Shown here piece by piece: positions 55,752-64,000 of a DNA stretch of 64,000 nt. Positions within the stretch are counted from its first letter, which is position 1, and each line of letters begins with the position of its first letter. Location of the stretch: NCBI RefSeq assembly GCF_014842915.1, contig NZ_JACYXI010000005.1, positions 1-64,000 on the forward strand, written 5' to 3'. The DNA comes from Roseibium litorale. Lineage in GTDB: Bacteria > Pseudomonadota > Alphaproteobacteria > Rhizobiales > Stappiaceae. The notes under the pieces were generated by a model. That model was not told the origin of the DNA. It saw nothing but the letters and a program-made list of their open reading frames with translations, and searched no databases. The position numbers and the translations under genes were made by a program.

Positions 55752-57299
55752 TCAGCCGCCAAGGCTGCGGCGGAACCAGCTGTGCAAATCGCTCAGAACC
55801 GGATGGGCAAGCACCCGCTCAAGATAGGCCTCCATCCGCGGCATGTGCTGAATGTAAGCCGACTTGTTTTCCTGCTTGGCCAAACGCACAAAAATGCCCA
55901 GGATTTTCGCAATCCGCTGTGCACCCATGACCGCGTAAGCAGCACCGAACAGCTCTGCATCAAAACCTGCGTCGCGCGCCTTCCGGCCAGAAAGATAGCT
56001 GGCAAATAATTCCTGTTCCAGCACGACCGGCACATCGGCTCTTGCGTCCATCAGGAGGGAGGCAAGGTCATAAGCGACAGAACCGATGAGGCAGTCCTGA
56101 TAGTCGATCAACCCAATCTTGGCCAACCCTGTCCGGGCGTCCTGCCAAAGAATATTCGGCGAATGATAGTCCCGCAGAACCCAGCCGGTCTGCGCCCCAG
56201 AAATTACGGCAAATGCAGCCCGCCATAGATCGCGGTATTCCTCGCGCTGTGCCCGACTGACTTCGGCCGGAAAGATCTGTGCGCCGGAGCGCCAGGGCAT
56301 ATACCAGTCCAGAAACAGATCCGCTTCAGTTAGCAGTGCTTCTTCGCTGTAATCAGGAATTCGGTAAGAGCCACCTGAGCCAACCGGCAATTCACGCGGA
56401 AAATCATTGGCCGCATGCAACTCCACCAGCAGCTCCACGGCCAAAGCATAACGCTCCGGAACCGGTTGCCTGTCCGGGGTCAGAATGCCCTCGCTGCCGA
56501 GATTCTCCAAAATGAGCAGCCCGGCTTCGCGGTCACTTGCCAGAATTTGCGGAGCGCTCAGATTGCGGCGGCGTAGCGCTTCCGTCAAAGCGATGAAGGC
56601 ATCGACCGTGCGGGCGCGGTGGACGATTTCGCCATAACTGCGGGTCTGCCCCGGCAAAGCCAACTGATAGGCTTCCGGGGAGTTCATCAGGATCGCATCA
56701 ACAGCCGGACCAGTCAGCTTTTCATAAACCCGGTAAGATGCGTCACCACTGAGATAGCCTCGCGAGGCATCTAGCCCCGCCTCAGCAATCAGATCCCGAA
56801 TCCGGAAGGTGCGTGTCAGCCGGGTTTCCCAGCGTGTGGCAGCATCCGGCGACAGCTCAAAATCGACCGTACGGCGGTCGTCCTCGCCGCCTTGAATGAT
56901 CCGCATCACAAGATGATCACGGGGCAATCCGTCCCATGCGCGTTCCGGCCATTCGATTAGAGCAGCGCCGGTTTCCGCCAGCTCATCCAGACCCAGCTCC
57001 TCGAGCTCTTCCGGCTCTTCCAGACGGTAGAGGTCGAAGTGGGAAATCGTCAGGCGGCCGAGTTCATAGGTTTGGACCAGCGTGAAGGTGGGACTTGGAA
57101 CTTCCAGCTCCGGATCCCCGGCGAAGCTGCGCAGCAGAGCACGGGAAAAGGTAGATTTTCCCGCTCCCAGATCACCCGACAAGGCAATAACGTCGCCCGG
57201 CTTCAAAATGGCAGCGATATCTTCCGCCAGACGCACCATGGCGTCTTCATCGGCAATCTCGACGGTCCTGAAAGGGGAAGACGGGGCGTCCTGCGCCAT
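55752..57299 (-). CDS. TsaE-AmgK fusion: t6A37 ATPase plus sugar kinase
   Basis: A 515-aa natural fusion. Residues 1-155 are TsaE, the ATPase of the tRNA threonylcarbamoyladenosine complex, with Walker A SGDLGAGKST (41-50), SPTFTLV and HFDLYRL. Residues from about 165 form an aminoglycoside-phosphotransferase fold like AmgK (N-acetylmuramate/glucosamine kinase), with catalytic Asp377 in RDYHSPN and metal Asp399 in LIDYQD. It begins 5 nt after divL and precedes murU. One protein thus serves tRNA modification and peptidoglycan recycling. Such fusions occur in other Alphaproteobacteria. Confidence 0.9.
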   Translation of the reverse strand: MAQDAPSSPFRTVEIADEDAMVRLAEDIAAILKPGDVIALSGDLGAGKSTFSRALLRSFAGDPELEVPSPTFTLVQTYELGRLTISHFDLYRLEEPEELEELGLDELAETGAALIEWPERAWDGLPRDHLVMRIIQGGEDDRRTVDFELSPDAATRWETRLTRTFRIRDLIAEAGLDASRGYLSGDASYRVYEKLTGPAVDAILMNSPEAYQLALPGQTRSYGEIVHRARTVDAFIALTEALRRRNLSAPQILASDREAGLLILENLGSEGILTPDRQPVPERYALAVELLVELHAANDFPRELPVGSGGSYRIPDYSEEALLTEADLFLDWYMPWRSGAQIFPAEVSRAQREEYRDLWRAAFAVISGAQTGWVLRDYHSPNILWQDARTGLAKIGLIDYQDCLIGSVAYDLASLLMDARADVPVVLEQELFASYLSGRKARDAGFDAELFGAAYAVMGAQRIAKILGIFVRLAKQENKSAYIQHMPRMEAYLERVLAHPVLSDLHSWFRRSLGG

Positions 57300-57304
57300 G
57301 ATGA

Positions 57305-59818
57305 TTATTCCGCAGCAACGCGGCCGCTGGCCTGCGGCTTTGCCGGGAAAGTGCAGGTCACGGTCGTGCCGCGGCCTTCTTCGGATTCGATATCGACATG
57401 CCCGCCATGAAGCTCGACAAAGCTCTTGACGATGGCAAGGCCAAGTCCTGCGCCCTGACGGCGGGACCCTGCATCCCGGCCAACGAACCGGTTGAACACC
57501 TGGGTCAGGATATCTGCCGGAATGCCGCAGCCATGATCCTGAACGACAAAGACGATGTCGCCATTCTGACGCTTGCAGCTCAGGTCAACGACACTATCGT
57601 CCTGGGAATAGCGCACCGCGTTGGAGATCAGGTTGAAGAGCACTTGGCGCAGGCGCTTTTCGTCGGCAAACATTGTGCCGATATCGCTCGGCACCTGGGT
57701 ACGCAGGGTGATCCGGGTTTCGTTCAGCCGGTCCTTCAGCCCTTCGACTGCTGCCGAAACGGTTGCGGCCACATCGACCTCACCAAGATCCAGCTCCATG
57801 ATGCCGGCATCGAGCGTCGCCAGATCCAGAATGTCGTTGATGATCGCCAAGAGCGCGGAGGACGAGGACAGGATGTAATCCGCGTATTCACCCTGCTTTT
57901 CGGACAGATCGCCAAACTTCGGATCGGACAGCAGCTGGGCAAAACCGATAATATTGGTCAGCGGCGAACGCAACTCATAGGAGACATGCTGGATGAAGGC
58001 GTTCTTCAGCTGATCCGCCTGTTCCAGAGCCTCGTTCTTTTCGACCAGTGCCCGTTCCACATTCACGCTGTCGGTCACATCGACGAAGGTGACAAGCGTG
58101 CCACCATCCGGCAGCGGAACGGTGGCGTAATCGAGAACGGTGCCGTCATGGCGCTCCATTCGGCTGACAACCTGGGTTCGGTTGTCCATCAGCCCGGTAA
58201 CGCTCATGGCCAAGCTGTCCCATGCGGCGCGCTCGTCTTCTCGTTTGGCGCAGGCGCGAACCACTTCCTTCACATGCGGCAGCTCGGAAAGCTGGTCTTC
58301 CGGCAGGCTCCAGATCCGGCCAAAGGCCGGGTTCCAAAGGCGCAGACGGCCATCGGACCCGAACACGGCAACAGCTTCCGACAGATTGTCGAGCGTCTCG
58401 CCCTGAACACGGGCCAGCGCGTTGTAGCGGCTTTCCAGATCCAGCTGCTCGGTCACATTCTCGTAGATATAAGTCACGCCGCCCTGCGGATGCGGGTTGG
58501 CGATGACGCGCAGGGTCCGTCCATCCGGCAGATGCCACCAGCTCTCGCGCGCTTCGAGAGACTGATAGCTCTCGAGCATCTTGTTGCGCCAGCCACGATA
58601 GTCCGCCTGTTCCGGTATCTTGCGAGCCGCACGCAATGCATCAAGCACGGCACCATCATCCGGATGGCCATCCAGGAACCCGGCATCCAGATCCCAAAGC
58701 TGACGAAAGGCTGCATTGTAGAACTGCAGTTTGCGCTCTGCGCTGAAGATCGCAACAGCGGTCGCGAGCTGATCCAGCGTCCGGCCGTGGAACTCTTCCG
58801 CCCGGTTTAGCTCCTTGCGGACCTGCTCCAGCTCGCTGATATCGATGGCGATACCGGCGCTGCCAACATTGGCGGACACATCGGTCACCTCGAAGATGCG
58901 GCGCTCACCGGCAGCCACAATCGGCATGCGGGCATTAAAGCAGCCGTCTTCGTTCCGGGTCAGCGTCATCGCCTTGCGGGCGGCTGCATCCAGGAAGGCC
59001 GCATCCTCACGCACGGCGGCAGCAGCATCTACAACTTCAACGGCATCGGCATAGGCCTGGTTGGCCCAGAGCATCGCTCCTTCTGCGTCCCGCTGCCAGG
59101 CCGGTGCGGGCATGGCATCGAGAAGCGCATGGAGCATATGCAGCTCACCGGAAATGCGGGCATTGCGCGCCGCGAGCTCCGCCTGCATTTGGCGCTCACC
59201 GGTCAGATCACGCAGGCGCAGAACGACAGCGCCCCCGGTGGTTCTGCCTGAGGCTTCAACATAGGTGCCGGAACTGGTCTTGAAGGAGGTGCAGAAGGCT
59301 TCACCGGTCTGGAACAGACGGTCGAGCTGCAACTCAAGGTCAGCTGCGCATTTGGCCGTTAGCCAGGATCCAAAGGCCAGCAATTGGCCAGCGGATTCCG
59401 GTACCCCAGAGGTTGCAGGCAGGATGCCCCAGATCTTCGGAGAGGAACCAGAGCCGCTCCAGACGATCACACGCTGCTCATCAGTGTTCAGCATCGCCTC
59501 AAGTCGGTCGATACCGAGCTTCAGGTCCTGATTTTCACGGGTCAGGCGTGCGGCTTTCTGGGAGGAATGCTTCTGCAGATGGATAAATGCAGCGGCTGCC
59601 GTCACCGCAAAGGCGCAGACGCCACCAAGAACGCCCAGCCACATCATGCTGCCGGCATCGATAGACGCATCCGGGAAACCGGCAAGGCTGGCTGCGTCGG
59701 CGGGATAACGCGCGGTCAGCAAGGCAGCGGCACTCACGGTCAAAAACTTGACCGAAGTCCGAATCCTTCCTCGCCACGCCGCGCCATTGCGCGCGCCGTC
59801 TGAGCCGACAACCGGCAT
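57305..59818 (-). CDS. divL: DivL-like cell-cycle histidine-kinase homologue with Tyr at the H-box
   Basis: An 837-aa membrane protein with an N-terminal helix (about 59-80), several PAS-type domains (about 130-590), a dimerisation domain and an HATPase domain (NAVRYSQDD, DHGCGIP, GAGLGLAIVKSFVELHGG). The H-box reads HVSYELRSPLT: Tyr614 stands where kinases have His in SHELRTPL. This Tyr is the hallmark of Caulobacter DivL, which controls CckA and thus CtrA. It is the first gene of the tsaE-amgK-murU-addBA run. Gene name is assigned from this motif and the order, not from a search. Confidence 0.84.
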   Translation of the reverse strand: MPVVGSDGARNGAAWRGRIRTSVKFLTVSAAALLTARYPADAASLAGFPDASIDAGSMMWLGVLGGVCAFAVTAAAAFIHLQKHSSQKAARLTRENQDLKLGIDRLEAMLNTDEQRVIVWSGSGSSPKIWGILPATSGVPESAGQLLAFGSWLTAKCAADLELQLDRLFQTGEAFCTSFKTSSGTYVEASGRTTGGAVVLRLRDLTGERQMQAELAARNARISGELHMLHALLDAMPAPAWQRDAEGAMLWANQAYADAVEVVDAAAAVREDAAFLDAAARKAMTLTRNEDGCFNARMPIVAAGERRIFEVTDVSANVGSAGIAIDISELEQVRKELNRAEEFHGRTLDQLATAVAIFSAERKLQFYNAAFRQLWDLDAGFLDGHPDDGAVLDALRAARKIPEQADYRGWRNKMLESYQSLEARESWWHLPDGRTLRVIANPHPQGGVTYIYENVTEQLDLESRYNALARVQGETLDNLSEAVAVFGSDGRLRLWNPAFGRIWSLPEDQLSELPHVKEVVRACAKREDERAAWDSLAMSVTGLMDNRTQVVSRMERHDGTVLDYATVPLPDGGTLVTFVDVTDSVNVERALVEKNEALEQADQLKNAFIQHVSYELRSPLTNIIGFAQLLSDPKFGDLSEKQGEYADYILSSSSALLAIINDILDLATLDAGIMELDLGEVDVAATVSAAVEGLKDRLNETRITLRTQVPSDIGTMFADEKRLRQVLFNLISNAVRYSQDDSVVDLSCKRQNGDIVFVVQDHGCGIPADILTQVFNRFVGRDAGSRRQGAGLGLAIVKSFVELHGGHVDIESEEGRGTTVTCTFPAKPQASGRVAAE

Positions 59819-60010
59819 GTTGATGATCCCCTTACGCCGCCAAATCCCCGGGTGCCCGGTTCCAACCCGGCGCGCGTGCCTCTGCGCCGTGATTCGTTAA
59901 AACCATAACCTTTTTGGGAATCGCGAAGAAGAGTCTCTTGCTGAAAAGTTAACGGGATCACTCAAATTGTGGTTTTCCGTTAACACTTTTTCTGGTGGCC
60001 CAAACGAAAG
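59819..60010. promoter_or_regulatory. divL upstream region with GTTAACGG inverted repeat
   Basis: The 192-bp gap to ahcY holds GTTAACGG (59948-59955) and CCGTTAAC (59977-59984), 8-bp perfect inverted arms 21 nt apart. The TTAAC cores recall CtrA half-sites, and another TTAAC lies nearer divL. This is a candidate cell-cycle control region. Confidence 0.4.
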
Positions 60011-60033
60011 AGGCCCCACATGTTGTGGGGCCT
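60011..60033 (-). terminator. Terminator of ahcY
   Basis: AGGCCCCACA-TGT-TGTGGGGCCT hairpin, 12 bp past the ahcY stop, followed on the minus strand by CTTTCGTTTG. Confidence 0.82.
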
Positions 60034-60044
60034 CCGGAGTTTTG

Positions 60045-61433
60045 TCAGTACTTGTAGTGCTCGGACTTGAACGGACCGGTTTGGTTAATCCCCAGATATT
60101 GGGCCTGGGATTCCGTCAGTTCGGTCAGGGTCACACCAAGCTTTTCAAGGTGCAAACGGGCCACCTTTTCATCCAGGTGCTTCGGCAGCACATAGACTTC
60201 GTTGCCGTACTGCTCACCCTTGGTCCAGAGCTCGATCTGAGCCAGAACCTGGTTGGTGAAGCTTGCGGACATAACGAAGCTCGGGTGGCCGGTCGCGTTG
60301 CCGAGGTTCACCAGACGCCCCTGAGACAGAAGGATCATGCGCTTGCCATCCGGGAAAACGTACATGTCGACCTGGTCCTTAACCGGACGGCGCTGAACGT
60401 TCTTCAGGCTCGCGACCTGGATCTCATTGTCGAAGTGGCCGATGTTGCACACGATTGCCATGTCCTTCATGCCCTTCATGTGTTCCAGCGTGATGATGTC
60501 CTTGTTGCCTGTCGCGGTAACGTAGATATCGCCTTCCGGAAGCGCCTGCTCGATGGTCTTGACCTCGTAGCCGTCCATAGAAGCCTGCAGAGCGCAGATC
60601 GGATCGATTTCGGTCACGATCACGCGCGCACCAGCACCAGCCAGAGACTGAGCGGAGCCCTTGCCCACATCACCATAACCGCAGACGACAGCGACCTTGC
60701 CGGACATCATGACGTCCGTGCCACGGCGGATACCATCGACCAGCGACTCACGGCAACCGTAACGGTTGTCAAACTTGGACTTGGTGACGCTGTCGTTGAC
60801 GTTGATCGCCGGGAAAGGCAGCTGGCCCTTCTTCTGCATTTCATAAAGACGCAGAACGCCGGTGGTGGTTTCTTCCGAAACGCCCTTGATGAGGGCTTTC
60901 TGCTTCGTGAACCAGCCCGGATTTGCCGCCATACGCTTCTTGATCTGAGCGAAGAGAACTTCCTCTTCTTCGGATCCCGGATTGTCGAGAAGGCCGGTTT
61001 CGCCTGATTCAACCCGCGCGCCGAGGAGGATGTACAGCGTTGCATCGCCGCCATCGTCCAGGATCATGTTCGCGCCTTCCGGGAAGTCGAAAATCTTGTC
61101 GGCATAATCCCAGTATTCTTCCAGAGTCTCGCCCTTGATGGCGAAGACCGGAATGCCGGCAGCAGCGATAGCGGCAGCAGCCTGATCTTGGGTGGAGTAG
61201 ATGTTGCAGGACGCCCAGCGCACTTCGGCACCCAGCGCGACCAGAGTCTCAATCAGAACGGCGGTCTGAATCGTCATGTGCAGGGAACCGGCAATGCGGG
61301 CGCCCTTCAGCGGCTTGCTTTCACCGAACTCGGCGCGGCAGGCCATCAGGCCCGGCATCTCGTGCTCGGCGATTTCGATTTCGGTGCGGCCCCAATCCGC
61401 AAGCTCAATGTTCTTGACGATATAGTCGGTCAT
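60045..61433 (-). CDS. ahcY: Adenosylhomocysteinase
   Basis: NAD-dependent hydrolase splitting S-adenosylhomocysteine to adenosine and homocysteine in the methyl cycle; 462 aa. Motifs include [36 protein letters not shown] (catalytic Lys/Asp), [16 protein letters not shown] (NAD site) and the C-terminal KSEHYKY. ATG 61433 has AGGAC at 7 nt. A 16-bp inverted repeat 157 bp upstream is a likely regulator site. Confidence 0.98.
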   Translation of the reverse strand: MTDYIVKNIELADWGRTEIEIAEHEMPGLMACRAEFGESKPLKGARIAGSLHMTIQTAVLIETLVALGAEVRWASCNIYSTQDQAAAAIAAAGIPVFAIKGETLEEYWDYADKIFDFPEGANMILDDGGDATLYILLGARVESGETGLLDNPGSEEEEVLFAQIKKRMAANPGWFTKQKALIKGVSEETTTGVLRLYEMQKKGQLPFPAINVNDSVTKSKFDNRYGCRESLVDGIRRGTDVMMSGKVAVVCGYGDVGKGSAQSLAGAGARVIVTEIDPICALQASMDGYEVKTIEQALPEGDIYVTATGNKDIITLEHMKGMKDMAIVCNIGHFDNEIQVASLKNVQRRPVKDQVDMYVFPDGKRMILLSQGRLVNLGNATGHPSFVMSASFTNQVLAQIELWTKGEQYGNEVYVLPKHLDEKVARLHLEKLGVTLTELTESQAQYLGINQTGPFKSEHYKY

Positions 61434-61589
61434 GAAAACGTCCTGAATGGTTGCTCCGCCCAATGCAGAAGCACCACGGGCAGAAGGATGACGGGGTTTG
61501 GCACGAATGAAGGCGCCCCCCTTACGGAAGGCATGCCATCCCATTGGCGCCTGTATATACCCCTGTCTGTCTCATGTAGCAATGGAGAT

Positions 61590-61605
61590 ATAAAGATTTC
61601 TTTAT
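61590..61605. promoter_or_regulatory. Candidate ArsR-type (SahR-like) operator upstream of ahcY
   Basis: ATAAAGA-TT-TCTTTAT, 7-bp perfect arms with a 2-nt centre, flanked by near-symmetric GAT/GTC. SahR-type ArsR regulators control ahcY in many Proteobacteria from AT-rich palindromes, so this is a plausible site. Assignment is inferred. Confidence 0.45.
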
Positions 61606-61629
61606 GTCAATTTACGGAAGCATGAGGAC

Positions 61630-62133
61630 CTAGCCAGGCAATCCGAACTGGCCGAGCAAGCCGGACGGAAAGAGGCCAAACCCGACAAGCCGGTCATAGA
61701 GAAGAAGAAGCACCGCGATCACGACGGCCCAGAGGATGCTGCAGAGCGATCCGATAAGGAAATATTCCGCCCGGATCTGTTTATCGAGCTCCTTGTACCG
61801 CGCAGTGGTCTTGAGGGCGATCACAGCCACCAGCACCTCCCATTTCCCCAGAAGAAGGCCCGTGAGGATAAGCAGACGCTCCAGACCGCCGATAATGCGG
61901 CCAGCCTTCAGCTCCTTCTTGTCCGCCTCTTTCTGCTCATGCGAAGGCTCGCCTTCGCCCAAGGCGCCCACAGAAGATGTGTCCTGCTGCGGTAAGGCAG
62001 CCGGTTGCGGCACGACGGATTTGACCGACGAGGTGACGACCCATTTGATCAGACCATTGCCTGCCCACCAGATGAGCGGCAGAAAAACGAAATAGCCCAA
62101 CCCGATCAGGATTTCTTCAAGCATCCCCATCAT
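61630..62133 (-). CDS. DUF3307-like membrane protein, partner of SatD
   Basis: A 167-aa membrane protein: one N-terminal helix (about 5-32), a charged cytoplasmic linker rich in Pro/Gln/Glu, then RIIGGLERLLILTGLLLGKW, ALKTTARYKELDKQIRAEYFLIGSL and a last helix. The RIIG-LER and AEYFLIG-S-motifs match the C-terminal part of DUF3307 proteins, but the family's larger N-terminal membrane domain is missing. ATG 62133 overlaps the satD-like stop (ATGA). The conserved pairing suggests that the two act together. Function unknown. Confidence 0.65.
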   Translation of the reverse strand: MMGMLEEILIGLGYFVFLPLIWWAGNGLIKWVVTSSVKSVVPQPAALPQQDTSSVGALGEGEPSHEQKEADKKELKAGRIIGGLERLLILTGLLLGKWEVLVAVIALKTTARYKELDKQIRAEYFLIGSLCSILWAVVIAVLLLLYDRLVGFGLFPSGLLGQFGLPG

Positions 62134-62804
62134 TCCTCCCCGCTCCTCAACTCGTCGCGGCTCGCCAGAAACGTCAGCAAAGCCTCTATCTGGTCCTGAT
62201 AGAAGCTCAAGCGCGCAGCCGACAGGACCTTGTAGACCGCCCGCTCGCTGACGGCGTTCTTCCCGGCGATTTCCGGCACCTCCGCCCCATCCAGAATATG
62301 GGACAGGACATAACTTGCCTGCGTCGGCGTCCAGCCTTCTTCAATCATAGTCAGCGTACTGCCGACGGCTTCCAGCAGCCCGGACAACGGCTTGTCCTGA
62401 TAGAAGGAAAACCGGTAGGCATTGCCATCCTTCTTGTCATTCAACCGCTCGCGCGCCTGAGCCAACCCGTCACCCATCATGTTCCAGGCCCGGTCCGGAT
62501 TGACAGGGGTTGCCAGATCAACCGGCCCGATCACGAACCTGCACAGAACATGGACGCGAAGCAGCCGGAGCCGGATAGCCAGCACAATGCGAAACGCTTC
62601 TGCAGCCGTAAAGGTTAGGCCCTGGAATTCATCGCCCAGAGTGATCGTCAGGGGAGACGGCAGGCTGACGGAGAATTGCGCATTTACGGCAGATACCGCA
62701 TTATTGAAATTCTGATGCAGCTGCGCTCTGGAGGTCACGCTCTCGCTGGAGACCAGGTCCCCCATGACCGCTATGAAGCGTCCGGCCTTGGCTTTTTCAG
62801 ACAT
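62130..62804 (-). CDS. SatD family protein
   Basis: A 224-aa protein of the SatD family (named after a streptococcal acid-tolerance gene), function unknown. Visible motifs: VMGDLVSSE (Asp16), LGDEFQGLT (Asp58, Glu59), a RFVIGPVDLATPVNP strand and MMGDGLAQARERL. A C-terminal HTH-like segment follows (about 155-205: WTPTQASYVLSHILDG, NAVSERAVYKVLSAAR). ATG 62804 has AGGAG at 7 nt. It is co-translated with the DUF3307-like gene and preceded by three phased inverted repeats, so it may bind them and control itself. Confidence 0.78.
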   Translation of the reverse strand: MSEKAKAGRFIAVMGDLVSSESVTSRAQLHQNFNNAVSAVNAQFSVSLPSPLTITLGDEFQGLTFTAAEAFRIVLAIRLRLLRVHVLCRFVIGPVDLATPVNPDRAWNMMGDGLAQARERLNDKKDGNAYRFSFYQDKPLSGLLEAVGSTLTMIEEGWTPTQASYVLSHILDGAEVPEIAGKNAVSERAVYKVLSAARLSFYQDQIEALLTFLASRDELRSGEE

Positions 62805-62870
62805 AGGAGCTCCTTCGCCAGCTCAACCGCTGCCATTGCTGGCACGGAAGGTAGCACAAACGCTTCTTAG

Positions 62871-62944
62871 GAACCATAATGAGTTCACTTCATAATAACG
62901 AACCTAAAATGGTTCACTTTGAATTAATGAACTAAAACTGGTTC
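62871..62944. repeat. Three phased inverted repeats GAAC-N8-GTTC with 29-bp period
   Basis: Copies at 62871-62886, 62900-62915 and 62929-62944. Each has perfect GAAC/GTTC arms with an AT-rich 8-nt centre, and starts are exactly 29 bp apart; the second and third bases beyond the arms are also similar (ACTT after the first two). The array is 67-140 bp upstream of the SatD start. It looks like a multi-site operator. Confidence 0.8.
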
Positions 62945-63211
62945 CTCTTTCTTTCCGCAGGGCCCTACACGTCTCGCAGCAGATCCAGCCTGCGTCATCG
63001 CCCCCAAGATCTAGGCTCCGCCAACAATCAACCATCCCTCTGGATGGCATATGGTCAGCCACACCTCGTCCCGGTCAGGCCACCGAAGTTCCGCGCCCAA
63101 TCCTAAACGCGCCAGTGGCACTCAACGTAACAAGCTGACATCATAGCGCTTGGTGATCTGGACCCAACCGTATGCCCGGAGCCGACCCTTGCCGCGAACG
63201 AAAGCTTGAAT
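62945..63211. other. Intergenic region between the repeat array and the cfa-type gene
   Basis: 267 bp with no supported gene or strong hairpin. It presumably contains the promoter of the cyclopropane synthase gene and part of the divergent SatD promoter. Confidence 0.4.
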
Positions 63212-64000
63212 GTGACCGATAGCTTGAATAGTTCCAACAGCAGCGCGCATCTTGCCGAAGCCGTGCACACCGCAGTCGCCGCGTTGCGGCCCTATCTCAA
63301 TATCCATTTTTCCATGAGATTATGGGACGGTTCTATTGTCCAACTTGGAAAAGACGTGATCCCCGGCCTGCTGTTGACGATCAACGAGCCAGGTGTGCTG
63401 CCATCCCTGCTCAGACTGCCAACGCTCGACCGCTTGATCCGGCACTACGCACACGGCCACATCGATATCGAAGGCGGTACGATCGTCGATATAGGCATGC
63501 CTTTTGCCGTAGATAAAACAGCCCAGAGGCAGCTGCGGAAGATGAGCAAGCTTGCCGCAGTGAAGGCACTTTGGCCCATCCTGAAGGCGCCCGGCATCCC
63601 GCCCGACAAGACCCGGGGATTTGGCGCCGACGCTGACGGCAAAAGACGTCAGACAGCAGACAACAAACGCTTCATCGGCTTTCACTATGATGTCGGCAAT
63701 GATTTCTACAATCTCTTCCTTGACCCGGAGATGCAGTATTCCTGCGCTTATTTCCCGGAGCCGGAAACGGATCTCGATGCGGCCCAAGCCGCCAAGATCG
63801 AGATCACTTGCCGGAAACTGCGTCTCAAGCCGGGGGACAGGCTTCTCGATATCGGCTGCGGCTGGGGCGGTCTGCTCTGCCATGCGGTGATGCATCACGG
63901 CGCCATCGGTCACGGGGTTACCCTGTCAGAAGAACAACTCGCATTCGCCAAAGCGAAAGCGGAACGCCTGGGTCTTTCCGGCCGCCTCACCTTCGAATTG
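63212..64000 (+). CDS. Cyclopropane-fatty-acyl-phospholipid synthase family protein (partial, 3' end outside window)
   Basis: SAM-dependent methyltransferase of the Cfa/CmaS family, cut by the window end. The open frame runs from 63131 and reads MRLWDGSIVQLGKD from ATG 63314, a family N-terminal motif; then GFHYDVGNDFYNLFLDPEMQ, YSCAYF, and the SAM site LLDIGCGWGGL. It would add a methylene group across double bonds of membrane fatty acids, or a related step. The start is uncertain: GTG 63212 is used, but TTG 63206 or 63224 are possible and none has a good ribosome site. Confidence 0.87.
   Translation, partial: MTDSLNSSNSSAHLAEAVHTAVAALRPYLNIHFSMRLWDGSIVQLGKDVIPGLLLTINEPGVLPSLLRLPTLDRLIRHYAHGHIDIEGGTIVDIGMPFAVDKTAQRQLRKMSKLAAVKALWPILKAPGIPPDKTRGFGADADGKRRQTADNKRFIGFHYDVGNDFYNLFLDPEMQYSCAYFPEPETDLDAAQAAKIEITCRKLRLKPGDRLLDIGCGWGGLLCHAVMHHGAIGHGVTLSEEQLAFAKAKAERLGLSGRLTFEL

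Noticed and set aside
62871-62944. CRISPR array or SOS (LexA) boxes
   Set aside because: Only three 16-bp units with a 13-nt gap, far too small for CRISPR. Alphaproteobacterial LexA uses direct GTTC-N7-GTTC, whereas these are inverted GAAC-N8-GTTC.

Overview
The window is a gene-dense, GC-rich stretch of an alphaproteobacterial chromosome. The core loci point to the Hyphomicrobiales side of the class, with a Stappiaceae-like genome (Roseibium/Labrenzia/Stappia) as best guess: a DivL-type cell-cycle kinase with Tyr at the H-box, the AddAB recombination nuclease instead of RecBCD, a TIGR02300 acidic protein, a DUF1150 protein beside Hsp20, and a TsaE-AmgK fusion with MurU. No insertion sequence, phage, CRISPR array or integron was seen. 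Strand switches mark operon borders.

Layout. 0-13.5 kb: peptide scavenging. An isoaspartyl peptidase, a D-amino-acid aminotransferase and a LysR regulator lie beside a minus-strand operon of a Dpp-type importer, a gamma-glutamyltransferase and an M20 peptidase, with a divergent IclR regulator. 13.6-15.3 kb: panC-panB. 15.4-20.6 kb: a phosphonate cluster (TIGR03364 oxidoreductase, PhnX, sulfatase-fold hydrolase) facing a TPP enzyme. 20.7-30.4 kb: mixed accessory genes (K+ channel with zinc ribbon, SDR, MaiA, a 31-codon small gene, a GIY-YIG protein, YeeE/YedE transporter, TTC38-like TPR protein, OpgC, hsp20-DUF1150, YjbR, GH25 lysozyme). 30.4-34.9 kb: ugpBAEC behind a four-repeat Pho box. 35.1-37.4 kb: a PfpI protein, a cobalamin riboswitch with a lone CbiM, a YqaA-like protein and tRNA-Ala(GGC). 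37.5-46.9 kb: core genes TIGR02300, aroA-cmk-rpsA, FKBP, sppA-ihfB-lapA. 47-61.6 kb: grpE, trxA, and the run divL, tsaE-amgK, murU, addB, addA, then ahcY. 61.6-64 kb: a SatD/DUF3307-like pair behind a phased repeat array, and the 5' part of a cyclopropane-fatty-acid synthase gene cut by the window end.

How genes work together. Three nutrient programmes stand out: import and intracellular cleavage of (gamma-glutamyl) peptides, phosphonate breakdown to acetaldehyde plus phosphate, and PhoB-controlled glycerol-3-phosphate uptake. The last two suggest adaptation to phosphate shortage. The divL-murU-addAB block joins cell-cycle control, peptidoglycan recycling and recombination. The least explained elements are the SatD module with its 29-bp-phased inverted repeats and the small gene at 23.3 kb.
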